A stretch of 32,415 bases of DNA from Phoronis australis (Eukaryota; Phoronida; Phoronidae): positions 401,645-434,059 of the forward strand of contig NMRA01000204.1 in NCBI GenBank assembly GCA_002633005.1, read 5' to 3'. Below are positions 13,381 to 24,187 of this stretch, piece by piece (positions within the stretch are counted from its first letter, which is position 1; each line of letters begins with the position of its first letter). Made by a program: the position numbers and the translations under genes. The notes under the pieces were generated by a model that had not been told where the DNA came from, made no database searches, and worked only from the letters and a program-made list of their open reading frames with translations.

Positions 13381-16203
13381 ATTTTTTCTCGAAAAACTTC
13401 CCAGAGGGGGCTAGTCGTCCAGTCGATGTAGTTTTCGATTGCAAATATCTGTCATATCGTAGCGATTTGTGTACAGAAATTTCCTTCAATAACTTGCCCG
13501 CAACAGCACCACTATCTCAAAATGTTTGACGCTGCCATTAATTAGTGCGGTCAGTGCAGTCAAGCATCGGGTCTAATACTAGTAATAGTAATGGACCACG
13601 GCACAAAAATGCAGACTCTTGTCCCCATACCAGTTCGACCTTTGTGGACCCGTTTATGCGAAATGACTGGACTTTTTGCATTTTAATGTATTTAAAAGCT
13701 ATGCGGCGAGATGTTGTTGCTTCTGTAAAAATGTACAAGGAAAATATCAACACAGACAAGACTCCCGTTTGTGCTGCCGCCTCTCGGCGTGGCTGGTAAT
13801 GTGACTATCCTCCACTCGCGAAGAAAACGTTTCTGAAGTTGTGATGCTTGTCGTAAACTTAAATAAACAATAGGATAAATGTAAAAAGACACATCGTAAT
13901 AAGTACCAAAATATTTCCATCCATGGTGGGATTTGAAAAAAACACCGCTCTGAAGGAATTTGGCTTTCTTCGTACGTCTTACTGAACATCCTAACATTTT
14001 GTACATCTATACTCAAGTAAAAATCTACCTAAGAAAAAAAAGCAATGACTGTTCCACCCATGCAGGCAGTGTGACAGATAACGAACAGTTGACGCATTTG
14101 GGACAGAGAAATAGTATCGTCCTGGATGGTAATTATATTCACCTTTTGTTTAATAACCACCGGGCCGTGTCAGAAGACTCTAGGCGGGCCTTGCTCTCTA
14201 CGCCGGGTTTACGTGGGAGTCCCAAAGATCAACGCTGATGTCAACAAAATGTTGTCACACCTTTTCCGATACACACCTGTTCACATATTTTAAAAAGTTT
14301 ATTTGATTGCGTTCTAAGAAACATTTCCGAGTCAAAAGTTCAAACCGTAGAGTTACCGGTAGAGATCGCGGTACTTAGGCAATGAGAACGAATAAGTATT
14401 TATTTGATAAAGGTCGTAATTTCTTGTTTTTTAAGTAAACAATGAAAAGGGCAACAAACCTACGCCTCTTGTCAAAAGCTACTTTTGATTCAAGCCACTT
14501 TATAAAATTGGCATCATCTAAGGTTAGAAATAGGTATGGGGAGAACCGTTAAGACATGACGTTATTGTTTCAGAGCAGTGAGACATGGCAATATGGCCTC
14601 CGGGGGACTTACAGGCGACTACTGTAGCCAATTTCACTTCAAACAAATGATAAGAACGTTATGACGTTGCTTTGGAAGATCAAATAAGTCTGCGAAGTAC
14701 TTAACGTTTTTAACGTCGATACGATACGCGTTTTATAGGGGTTTGAATTAAAGTTGCATTTTTTCCTGTTTAGCTGGCTAAAAACAAAAATCGAAATAGA
14801 ACTTTTATTCGCATGAAGTCATTGTAATAACATTCCTTGCCGTGATAGGATTCTTTTTTCCACTACCAACTCAAATCACAGGCAATTCGTAGGACTAGTG
14901 CATCCTCAATTTTCGCTAAAATTCGCAGTTTTAGGCTTGGTCAACCTCAGCAAACCCTGGGGTGTTTTTACAAATCGCCGATCGGAAGATTTCGATGTTT
15001 TTTGTTGGTAAGAAAACTAGAATCCCGTCAGGTAATTCGATTTGTATTTGTAGCAAGTAAAACAGTGCCAAGTGGGAGGATGTCACTACTGAAGCAGCGA
15101 GGATGTAGTGCAGAGAAACTAGAGCGACAAAAATGATACAACTCAAAGTAATGACATTGACTGAGCAGTGTTTATGTATGTCTCCTTACTATTTTCCGTA
15201 TCCTAAAACATTTTTGCATGGCACACGTGGATATTTTAGTAATACCCTTTCGCGTAATGATAGAGCTAGTTGGATTTGTGTGATGTACTTGACTCGTATC
15301 CATCTTCCGTCTTCTGGAAACATTTTCCTGATTTTGGTTTTCGCTGATAAATAAAGCGTCGATGAAAAATAAAATATGAAATGTTGCTCAATGCAAGTCA
15401 TCATATTTCTTATTTATGTCCATCATCTTTTACTTGACTTGACTGACCCGGAAAACAAGAAACCCGTGATTAGAACTCGAAAAGAATGATTAATGATAAT
15501 AAAACCGGACTCGTGTTTTCAACCATTAATACTGTGCAGAGCACAGTCAAAGGAAGGACAAACAGAACAATTTCCATGTGACTTGGCACCAGTTCTGGAT
15601 AAATATCAAAACACGTTTTTTTCTTCAGTTGTAATAAACGTAGACATCCAGATGACAGCTTCTCAATTTCTTCCAATAATAATACAGACTCAAACGCTAA
15701 TCGGCCTAGAAAAAAAACATGCAATTTTTGCTTATTTTTCCCACTGACCTGTTGTATAGCCATCATAACTTTGCTCAGTCCAAAGTCCATTAATGCAGCA
15801 AATCAAATGACAAACCTCGGTCATAATTAATGCGCACAAGGGACGGGCATAAAGTGAGGACAGAACCGTTCTGTACTATAAGACGATCTTCATTAGCCGG
15901 GCTAGAATAATGCATTGCGTGACGGAATTACTTTTCAAAATGCCAAGCACATCCAGTACTGATATCTATCCCTTTTCAAATGTCTTAGTGTGAGCATTGC
16001 AACTCAAAATAAAATAATTTTTAATAATACACCTTTGCCAGCATTACAACGAAAAATTACGCAATAACGAGGATATGACCTAGTGACCAGAACACCTGCC
16101 CCTATAACTTTACTAATGATGTGTTTAAGGTGAGCATGCGGGCGGACATAATAACGGGCCCGCTGCACTCGAATATGGGCTGCATACAGAAAGTACTTGT
16201 TGC
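13381..16203. other. Stretch without a confident gene
   Basis: CpG-richer patches occur around 13.38-13.45, 14.16-14.35 and 14.5-14.75 kb, as near regulatory DNA. The open frames (up to about 106 codons) have no recognisable domain and overlap each other in different frames. The one item worth noting is a possible 14-codon exon at 15749-15790, listed separately. Confidence 0.4.
15749..15790 (-). CDS. Possible short coding exon (14 codons), unrecognised
   Basis: On the minus strand an ATG at 15790 opens 14 codons (MDFGLSKVMMAIQQ) that run exactly to a good splice donor, CAG|GTCAGT, at 15749|15748 in phase 0. An in-frame TGA lies a few codons upstream, so the ATG would be the true start if this is a first coding exon. 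The peptide is amphipathic and looks protein-like, but no partner exon was found downstream on the minus strand and no family is recognised. It may be chance. Confidence 0.2.
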
Positions 16204-16274
16204 TGAGGTCATTGAGCCCGTGACTGACCGGGTATCTGACCCGAGATCGCGGGTTCAAATCCCACTAGACCTCA
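16204..16274 (+). repeat. tRNA-like sequence (tRNA pseudogene or SINE head)
   Basis: A pol III B-box-like GGGTTCAAATCCC at 16251-16263 sits about 40 nt after an A-box-like stretch. The ends TGAGGTC (16204-16210) and GACCTCA (16268-16274) pair perfectly over 7 bp, giving a tRNA-sized 71-nt unit, and CGGG/CCCG encloses a 7-nt anticodon-like loop. Two extra bases lie between the T arm and the 3' acceptor strand, the D arm does not pair well, and position 33 is not U. I therefore read this as a tRNA-derived relic, not a working tRNA. Confidence 0.4.
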
Positions 16275-16400
16275 AGATCTTCTGCTCCGATAGCTTACGT
16301 TGTATTCTTTGTATTATATGAACTCATGTGAAAAATGTATCCCATGCATGTGCTAAAGGGCCATGATGCAAATTAGCCCTTGGCTAACACAGTAAAATCT

Positions 16401-16474
16401 GTTGTTGTTTTTGTTGTTGTTTTTGTTGTTGTTGTTGTTGTTGTTGTTGTCACTGCTGTTGTTGTTGATGTTGT
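16401..16474 (+). repeat. (GTT)n microsatellite, imperfect
   Basis: About 74 bases of GTT/TTG triplets, interrupted by TTTTT and by CACTGCT and GATG variants. It lies just downstream of the tRNA-like unit, as SINE-associated microsatellites sometimes do, but the link is not demonstrated. Confidence 0.9.
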
Positions 16475-16931
16475 TCTCATTTAGTTTCCGTTATCTCCCT
16501 CACTACACCAACACTGTATGAGGTTTTCCAAAAACTTTACGCTTCAGTTCGTGAACTTTCGACGAAGATGTAGTCGGCTCAGTATAGGGCCTGCACTGTC
16601 CGAACGGCTGAACCAGCAAAGCTGAAACATAGTACCGGTTATGGTTTGTAGGCAAAACACATGGCTGACAGTTTTCAGAAGAGAATCTTTAAGCGACAAG
16701 TATGGCACTCCGCACCAGTTAGGCTTGTGTTTAGAAGTGAACCCCACAAACTGCTAGACAGCAGTAGGCTGATGCACAAGCGTGAAATTAGGACCACAAC
16801 AAATTACGACACTCTTTTATCAGTACACTTTGTTACACGTCGTTGCCGTTTGTCTCAAGTCAAGATTAAAAAGACGAGGTGTTTTCTTATCGTGATAGTC
16901 CATTATAAATATTGATTCCCTTGAGATTTGG

Positions 16932-16993
16932 TACTTAGATTATCTTTCATGTTACAAACTTTTAAGTTTGTAACATGAAAGATAATCTAAGTA
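16932..16993. repeat. Perfect 62-bp palindrome with a second small hairpin beside it
   Basis: The arms 16932-16961 and 16964-16993 are exact reverse complements (30 bp), separated by TT. The arm starts TACTTAGATTATCTTTCATG. The outer bases are TA on both sides, which would fit a TA target site of Tc1/mariner-type MITEs. A further hairpin, CAGTGTTT..AAACACTG, follows at 16995-17014. With so short a loop and no mismatches, this is either a very young foldback element, a template-switch duplication or an assembly artefact. Confidence 0.85.
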
Positions 16994-17261
16994 ACAGTGT
17001 TTTAAAAAACACTGGTTCTGTAGTTCAAAAAGCTAGAAACTTTAAAGTGATCTTCCTTTGACAAATTTCAAATCGGTTCATCTTTCATCTATACTCGCTT
17101 GCTCCAAAAAATAAGTTTTGTAAGCGAGAAAATATTTGCTAGGTATTACTGTAACTCAAAGTGCGTCTTCCAGAGACCCCGTTAGATGGCACTACATGAC
17201 GGATACGCGGAACAACTGGACGACCCAAACCGCAAGGTTTCCGTGGTTTCTAGACTGGATC

Positions 17262-17334
17262 ATGTCTTCTGCGACGTCAGTAACCGACAGAGCCATAGGG
17301 AGCATCGTTGGTTGTTTGGTGGCCGATGCAACAT
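17262..17334 (+). CDS. First coding exon of an ADP-ribosylglycohydrolase/J1-crystallin-like protein (partial)
   Basis: The ATG at 17262 (A at -3) opens MSSATSVTDRAIGSIVGCLVADAT, stopping at a strong splice donor, ACAT|GTAAGT (17334|17335), in phase 1. The block DRAIGSIVGCLVADA resembles the N-terminal helix of the ADP-ribosylglycohydrolase/DraG fold, especially the J1-crystallin/selenoprotein J branch, where R-A-(I/V)-x-x-(I/V)-G-x-L-V-A-D-A is followed by a PLHW block. That next block is not visible within the next few kilobases on the plus strand. The frame is open upstream to 17136, so a longer N-terminus is possible. Family members remove ADP-ribose from proteins or act as lens crystallins; activity cannot be judged because the acidic Mg-binding residues lie in later exons. 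This could also be an orphan exon of a broken copy. Confidence 0.5.
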
Positions 17335-17655
17335 GTAAGTATTATACGAAGTCTTTCTATTCACGTTTATATTGCTTTTGAATTTAATCCCGATTCTCAC
17401 TCTCTCGACCGGTCCTAGGCCTCGGACTCACGGATTTTCGGCAAGATGCCTGCCAGTAGTGGCGTAGTGCTAGGGCCGCTAGGCCTATGCCCGTATGCCG
17501 ACGGCAGCAATTGGGGGCGAGGGGGGGATCCGGTATCGGCGGAACCAATGCAAATGGGTTATGCACTAACTTATATCAGTCATCGGGCGAAACTCGACCT
17601 CCAGGTCCACTCAGTGCCAGTGACACTGAGGCCGGGTGCCCGAGCCAATCGTCCA

Positions 17656-17757
17656 CTCACACGCACAGGCGTCCTCAGCTTCTGATCGTCCCCAATACAC
17701 TACAAATATGTAGTGTATTGGGGACGATCAGAAGCTGAGGACGCCTGTGCTCACACG
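17656..17757. repeat. 86-bp perfect palindrome flanked by 8-bp direct repeats (foldback MITE candidate)
   Basis: The arms 17664-17704 and 17709-17749 are exact reverse complements (41 bp, starting CACAGGCGTCCTCAGCTTCT) around a 4-nt AATA loop. The octamer CTCACACG occurs directly before (17656-17663) and directly after (17750-17757) the palindrome, like an 8-bp target-site duplication of the hAT superfamily. No coding capacity is present. Full arm identity implies recent origin. A replication template switch returning to the same template could produce the same layout. Confidence 0.8.
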
Positions 17758-17948
17758 TACTTGTCATGCAGGCTTACCGCAATCTGAACTGAGACTCCAG
17801 CTTTTTTGTTCGGGGATTAGGGTAGCCTTGGTGCTGGCATACATCTAACTCTAACTGTCTGGCTAGGAACGGAGGTGATTGTTACTTAGGCTGTTCAAGG
17901 CACTGTCTAGCTAGCGGCAGTAGACGGTGATCACTGTCTAGGCAACCT

Positions 17949-17968
17949 GGGGGGGGGGGGGGGNNNNN
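17949..17968. other. G15 run ending in a 5-base N gap
   Basis: Fifteen G residues (17949-17963) are followed by NNNNN (17964-17968). The true length and sequence here are unknown, and the join may be unreliable. Confidence 0.95.
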
Positions 17969-19625
17969 TTACTCCCTTACTCCGATCGTATGGACAAGGT
18001 GCCCGCAGGCGTATATTGAAAACTGCAGGTACTTTTTCAGCAAGTTTTTAAGGACCCGCACATTGTGCAATAGGCCCTAAATTTCCATTTCATCCTGCCA
18101 AAAGGCTCACTGCATTAGTATCAGCCGTGTAAAAGGCACATGCACTGGCCATCACCCTACCCCCCCCCGAAAAGGGGGGTGTGAATGAGCAGACCTGGCA
18201 CTCACAATAGGGGGTCCATCAGTAGTTTTTGGTACATGTCTGCAGGCACCTTATCAACATAATGTAGAATTGTCGTGAGGACTTGACAGGGGTCTCACAC
18301 TCCACTGATTTATCCACATTATTTTGAAAACGCTTTGCCCAGTCACACATCGTGTGTCATAAAAGAGATGAGCATACCTGCAGCTGACGCAACAAGTAGA
18401 ACTACTCTCGTTTATCACATTGGTGTAGACTCACAGTTGAACTGTGGTTTTCTGTTGACCCCAGATTGTCCCAAGTTGCACCATATACCAACTCCGGACG
18501 GTCTCTCACGACGATTTAGCGTTATGACATAGCGACCCCCCTCCAGACGGCAAGATTCTCCCCCCCCTGGCCATTTTAGACATAGCTGATCACGTGAACA
18601 AAAAAATTGATGTCAATGAAAATTGAACTTTTTTACTGTCAAAAATCTGTTAGGTCTAACTACAAAAAATTGGGAACTTACACCATTGCAACTGCTGTAT
18701 GTCCCAACCCGCCTGAGCTATACAAAAAAGGCAACTTGACTGATATACACTTCCCCCAAAAGTACAATAAACCTCGGACACATCTAAAAGTTCTAAACCT
18801 ATTGTGCAAGCCTACTTCACTCAATGAGAATCTTTGTCATGAAGAATCCTGTTTCCAATCTCATTAAGTTTGTCATAGTTGGTCTAGAATGGGTTTAATA
18901 AGTGGGAAGTACAGTTAACAGTGTTTAACTCTCGTATTGGCCATTGCCACGCCCAGTGTTTGAACTTCAACAAGTGACTGTACTGGCCCACCGGGCCAGT
19001 TACTTGAATGAGGCCTCATCCACATAGGGCTTATAAGTGTAAGTTTACTGGCCTGGCTGCAAATCCACTGGCCCTGGGCCACTAGGCCAACGCTGGCCAT
19101 GCCTCTCCGGTCAACTGTCAACACAAGATAATGCCTTCTCATGGCCCTGAACTTTTACCTAGTTGTCTTGTGCTAGACAGTGGTAATGAAATTCAAGATT
19201 GCGTAAAAATAACAGAAGCTGGATGGTGGTTCTAATCAGCAAATGACTGATTTTATCATTGGCCACGACTTCACAAATTCCTCTCATCTATCCAAATTTA
19301 TGACACCAAATGGCTCTACAGGCTTTCAGCAGTCCATGACAGAGACAGCTGCCTCACCACACCCCACATATTACTGTGAAATGTCTCCATGAACTTTTAG
19401 TCTGGGAATATGACAAGACAATATTCGTTGTATAGAGTATTTTCTATATCTTTTATTTATTGACATTCAGGTTAATAATCTTTGGGTTATGCAATCAAAT
19501 TAACAGGCTCAATTCAGGCCTGACTATTCGTGCTCACTGCACCCAATTCCCAAAGCAGACCTTTTGTAATTAGAACATCTGCTTATAGAATGCGTCCCAA
19601 GTCCTCCGCTACCTTGGTCAAAAGA
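17969..19625. other. Gene-less stretch
   Basis: No recognisable gene. The open frames at 18335-18532 and 18607-18867 (plus) show no domain. A perfect short palindrome, ACTGGCCC-ACC-GGGCCAGT, at 18982-19000 sits within a region rich in CTGGCC repeats (about 18980-19100), probably part of an uncharacterised repeat. If the gene starting at 17262 continues to the right, its next exon was not recognised here. Confidence 0.4.
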
Positions 19626-19788
19626 CAGGGGCAGATCCAGGATTTTGAATTGGGGGTGGGGGGCCAGGGCAGAGAACTAGCCAGGACTGTGCCCGTCAGA
19701 AATTCGCATCCCCAAAGTGCCAAATGGAATATGTGAAAATTTAAGAGGGGGGCCATAGCCCCTTCGGCCCCCCTTAAATCCGCCACTG
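19626..19788 (+). repeat. MITE family A, copy 1 (CAGGGGCAGATCCAGG termini)
   Basis: A 163-bp element starting CAGGGGCAGATCCAGGATTT and ending TTAAATCCGCCACTG, whose reverse complement (CAGTGGCGGATTTAA) mirrors the start. It is collinear with 25669-25825: both share GGGCCAGGGCAGAG, TAGCCAGGA, GTCAGA, GCCAAATGGAAT and a GGGGGGCCAT..GCCCC hairpin before the right end. The termini are hAT-like (CAGNGGCGGAT). The flanks share only AAAG, so no full target duplication is visible. There is no coding capacity. Confidence 0.8.
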
Positions 19789-20072
19789 AAAGCGGTTAGT
19801 CTTTGGTGCACACATATTTCGAAACCATTATATGTCGAGGATTTAACCTCAAGAGTATACATTTAGTGTGGTGTGTAACATATTCAGTTGTGAAGTAGTT
19901 TCGTACTTATGTATCATTAGGGTATGCTGTTTGGTAAAATAGATTTACAAGACATTGGATCAAGGTATAACAATAATTTATTGAAAGTAAAGCGATTATA
20001 CAAAAACATACACAAAACCACCAGGAAAAATCGCTGAGAGGTTCAAATTTGAGATCGCAAAGAACCTGCACT

Positions 20073-20180
20073 TACCGTACTCGTCCGGGTTACCGCCCAA
20101 TGCTTGGCTTACCGCCCACCCCTTGTTTTTTTAGATTTGCAATTTAAGTGCCCTCGGCGGTAACCCGAACGAGTACGGTA
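20073..20180. repeat. MITE family B, full copy (25-bp terminal inverted repeats)
   Basis: The termini 20073-20097 and 20156-20180 are inverted repeats of 25 bp with one mismatch; the left one begins TACCGTACTCGTCCGGGTTA. The interior is about 58 bp, T-rich in the middle, and repeats the ACCGCCCA motif. A truncated relative lies at 3451-3522. No target-site duplication was identified. It is far too short to code for anything. Confidence 0.8.
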
Positions 20181-20218
20181 CTCAACTGAATATAAATAGT
20201 TAATAATAATGCAAACCT

Positions 20219-20347
20219 GGGCTGGGTTGCATAAAACTTCAAAGTTATCGGTTGGATAAGTTTGATTGATTCAACAATAACAACGTGGCGCGTGATAAAG
20301 CGACGTCGTTGTTGCTATACAGGTATAACTTTTATACAACTGGGCCC
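20219..20347. repeat. MITE family C, copy 1 (GGTTGCATAAAA termini)
   Basis: The left end GGGCTGGGTTGCATAAAACT and the right end TATAACTTTTATACAACTGG are imperfect inverted repeats. A related pair of ends is seen at 26166-26332. The interior has AACAATAACAACG..CGTCGTTGTTG, a second inverted repeat. Boundaries are approximate and no target duplication is certain. Confidence 0.55.
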
Positions 20348-22245
20348 TCATGTTTATGTGACACATAAAACGAGTCATGCAAAAAGAATCAACAGTTTGA
20401 AGACAGTGTATAAAGTCAAAGTCTCGAACGGCTTAAAAATGTCTTGAGCAAATCAACTTTGTTCACGTTTCAATTCATACCCAACACACCCACACGTGCA
20501 CACACAGCACTTACAAATAACTTTAATAAAACAAAATATGACCTTACAGTGAGGCTATAGCTAGTAAGAAACACAGGCAACACACTGCACTAACAATTAT
20601 GATATGCACCCGCGTTGCTGCATGTCAAACGACATGTTACAGGGGCCACTTATCAATTTCATGATTAGAAGACTAGACTACTTAACTAGTTTGGCCACTA
20701 GGGATAGCTGCAGACTTGATAAAGCCTGAAATTACTTCGGTTTTCAAAATGTTCAAAGAGGAAATGACAGTAACTGAAAATTCCTGGGCCAAGTGTCCAG
20801 AGATTAGTAGCTGCCATCCTCTGTTCAATAAAAACACACCTAGAACATTTCACAAATTGTAGTTTGGCTCATAAAGAGATGGGTGACAAGAAACATGCTC
20901 TCCTAAAAATCTACACTTCACTGATATCAATCACATGATTTGTCTAATAAATGGCCACTGGGGGGCACCACCTCAGTGCTGCTCTCTTCAAAATATTGAC
21001 AAAATTGCTGCGTTCCACCACGTTCTTTGATATAGATTGCTAAGAAAAGGTGAACAGTATAAATTGCCACTAATTGTATACACCCAAAACTTGGTGAGTG
21101 TATGCCTTCTTGATACAGATACATGTGCAAGAAATATCAAGATCTTGCAAACAGTTTGGTAGTTAGAGAGATGGATGCAAACAATATCACAGAGTCGAAC
21201 TGTATTGGATTTCTATAAACTTGCTAGGCGTTGCTTTTTCCTTGACAGGAACAAAATACTAAGTAGCTCGGTAGATAGAGAGGCATGCGAGCACCCGGGG
21301 GGGGGGGGGNNNNGCCCCCGGGGGGGGGGGTGTGTGTGTGCTCAAATGAGCCCTCCCATTTGGCGAAGTGGGCAAAAAGTTCCGCCTCAGAGAAACCAAA
21401 AGTCCGAGAAAACTAGACAAAAGTCCACTGAAAAGGCACAGACGCACAGTGAAGGTGGTACCATGTTTTTGTTTTAGTCCTCCCGCTTTTTTGTCAGCAA
21501 AAGGTCCACACTGCCAGAAATTCGAGCCCCCCATATTAAAGGCTGGGTGCACAAATGAGAGGTAAGCGCAAACAAAAAAAATGCTCCAAGGAGCTCAGAA
21601 GCACTCTAACTCATCTGGTGCTGTTTTCTCCTTCGTGCACACCTGCCAAATTGTACGAGATTCACATACAAGTTAGACTGATACAAGAGGCTGGCACAGA
21701 AAATACAATTGCAACTGGGGAACGCAACAGAGGCAGACAGTGGACACCAAGACAGAGATGAAGTAATATGCCCCCATACATGGATAAAACGATGTACAAA
21801 ATTGATTTGAATATCCCCACTACAAATACAATTCAACCTAAATAAGATTTTACATAATTATTAAAGCTGCGTAGCAAAAAGCCAAAACAAAAAGTCCAAA
21901 ACGTAAAAAACATTATGGTTAAGTGTGGAATAGTTCAGCTTGGAAGTCAAATAAATTCAATAGAATATAGCAATCTTTATCAGTCTCCAATTTCAATGTT
22001 AGTTTTAACATCTTTGAATTTTCCAGCAGAAAATTGCATCAGTGCTTTGCACTTAAAAAGTATAGATTTCATAATAATGATAACAACTTATACCAACAGC
22101 AGTTTAAGGCACTCTTCCAAAGTATAAAACAGTACCAAATTCCCTAACTCTGCTTGCGCTTAAAAGCGAGTTCTGGTTTGAATAACCATCAGTCCTGCTA
22201 ACTGACTTCTTGTCAAGATTGGGCTGACCACTATCTGCCTTCTAC
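20348..22245. other. Region between repeats and the 3' end of the NLR gene
   Basis: No recognisable gene. It includes a G-rich/N gap/TG-repeat patch at 21297-21340. The last part (about 21.8-22.25 kb) should contain the 3' untranslated region of the NLR gene on the minus strand. No unambiguous AATAAA was found on that strand close to the stop codon. Confidence 0.4.
21297..21340. other. G runs around a 4-base N gap, then (TG)5
   Basis: A run of G residues ends at 21309, NNNN covers 21310-21313, then GCCCCC, a second G run and TGTGTGTGTG follow. As at 17949-17968, a homopolymer G run coincides with an assembly gap, so length and content are uncertain. Confidence 0.95.
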
Positions 22246-24187
22246 CTAGTACAATTCTTGAATAAAGTCAATAGGTAAAGACGCCTTTTTCCAAGTAATG
22301 TCAAAATCCGTATTGATCTTCTGAAAGACAAAGGCAGCTTTCTTGGCTGGGCACATCTGTTCACAATTCTGTTTTAGGTCGTCGTCAAGGTGATCACATT
22401 TCTTATCAGTGTATACCACCAGTGGAGGAAGCTTGACAGTTGAGGGACACTGATTAAGCTTCATCTCTTGCTCCAACTCTGTAGAATTCATCTCACGCAG
22501 ACGATAACAGTCCGGGAGGAGGAAATTCACACTTCTAACACGCTTTTCAAAAAACTTCTTCTTGTCCTTCATAGCCATGCAATTCATTAGGCAATGCAGA
22601 AACCATGGAATGGATGAATATCCAGCGAAATTCAAGCCATCACAATAAATAAACAGATCAAACTGCTTTGGGTCATGAACAGAGACGTGGTGCAAGACCG
22701 TAAGCATGCCCTCAACAGCTTCCACGCTTCTGTTTTCCAGGAAGTAAGAAAACTCCATAACCATAACACGCTCAGGACACGGCATCGACTCTAAAATCAT
22801 GAAGCAGCTGTGCGAAATGTCGTGGCACAAAAAGTGGTTGCGTAAACTTTTCAGATCAAGAAACAAGTTCTTCGGCATTGAGGAAGCAATGAGCGAGACA
22901 AACTTTTGGTTTTGTTTGCTCTCAGCTTCATTGAGAGCGTGGAAGCTCACTGTGAAAGGCCTAGTTATCTTATTGAAACTCACCACAGTCTTGCCGTCAC
23001 AAGAGTCGTACCATTCGAATGTGATCATTTCACAGTTGCTGCGATTGTTCTCAGCCAGAATTTCGAAAAGTTCTTCCAAGACAGTGTCGTTAGTTTTGAA
23101 AACCCCCATAACAAAGATGACAAGGAGAGCAGTCTTGCGCTCTGCGAGAAACTGCCTGAAATATTTCTGTCTGTCTTCATTGGCCAACAGCGGGAAATAC
23201 ATGGCCGCCAACACTTCCTGTATATTCCTTTGAGTAAAGCAGTACCGTACCTCCCTGCTAAGTAATGACTTCGGCTGGGCCCTGCTAAGAATTCCCATCT
23301 TGAGAACCTCTTCGTGGTTGAGGACAGAACGCACTTCTTTGACTGAAAACTCCCGTCTACCATCCACAATGCTCATGAATGCCAGCTCTTTCAGTCCGTC
23401 TAACAGACTGACGCTCTCCATGGCGTCACATTCAAACACGTCATGCTTTTTGTTGTGCCTGGCAACATAGCGCAGATTAATGATTTCAACAATGCTGAAA
23501 AATAGTTGAGAGAGCGAGCGGGGAAGCTTTCCCTCGTTATCTTCCCAGTGAACACACAACAGTAGACAATCAAGAGGGTTCTCCACCAGCTGGCGCAGGT
23601 AGCAACTGTTTTCCACACGGTCCATCAGACTCTTGGAATACTCCTTCGGTTTACCGTTAAAATACTTGTCCACAAACCGCCTGGCATTCTCCGCCGAGAA
23701 TCCACTGCACTTGAGCCGACGGTCAAAGTGTTTCGCTGCCAAATTGGTTGGTCTCGACGTCACCACACAACTGACTTGGTGGAGGTATTTCCCTTCGAGA
23801 AATGACTCAACACTCTGCTTGTCCAGGGGAGACAACTCGTCATAACCATCTATGATCAGCAAAACTTCTGACTGGTACTCGTTCAAGCAGCTCAGAACTG
23901 ACTGCCTACTATACTTGAAATCAATAGGAAACAACTGCTCTATTATGGTGTCTCTCACATTACTTTCGACAATACCTTCTTTCATTTCTAAGAAAAAGAC
24001 AGCAGCAAACTTATCTGTCAGGTAGGGTCTCTTCTGAGCCCAATCGTATGCCAGCTTGTTACACAACACTGTTTTACCCATGCCTGCGATTCCCTGGATG
24101 TAGACGCGTTTTGGCATCTGGGAGTCCTTCTTAGCTGAGCAACATGCAAATATATCATCCACAGAGATGGGATGACTATCTCTAGCT
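22246..24187 (-). CDS. NLR-type receptor, exon with NACHT domain and C-terminal region (terminal coding exon)
   Basis: The exon starts after acceptor TTTTTGCAG (24190-24188) and ends at TAG 22248-22246, giving about 646 residues. It opens with RDSHPISVDDIFA, then Walker A GIAGMGKT (about residues 198-205 of the joined protein), LAYDWA, Walker B LLIIDGYDEL (about 275-284) and sensor SCVVTSRPTN, followed by winged-helix and helical regions. These define a NACHT STAND ATPase as in NLR innate-immune receptors. Its first base completes an AGA Arg codon left by the donor at 26394, so the splice with the upstream exon is in phase. The frame starts with GTG (Val) at 24162 only internally; that is not a start. 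The remaining 250 or so residues show no leucine-rich repeats, unlike most NLRs, so ligand sensing may use another fold or a partner. Predicted cytosolic. Confidence 0.9.

Noticed and set aside
13296-13529. Plus-strand ORF of 77 codons near the candidate promoter
   Set aside because: No domain, no splice support, overlaps other short frames; treated as chance.
15470-15748. Rest of the 106-codon minus-strand ORF
   Set aside because: Beyond the donor at 15749 the composition is low-complexity hydrophobic and no family is seen.
16204-16274. Functional tRNA gene
   Set aside because: D arm does not pair, position 33 is not U, and two extra bases separate the T arm from the acceptor strand.
22799-23265. 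Plus-strand ORFs of 119-144 codons
   Set aside because: Antisense shadows of the NACHT exon with no motifs of their own.
23025-23618. Other minus-strand frames within the NACHT exon
   Set aside because: Out-of-frame shadows; the NACHT motifs are in the main frame.
24162-24162. Translation start of the NACHT protein at this position
   Set aside because: The codon is GTG, and the frame continues upstream to an acceptor whose phase matches the linker exon, so it is internal.
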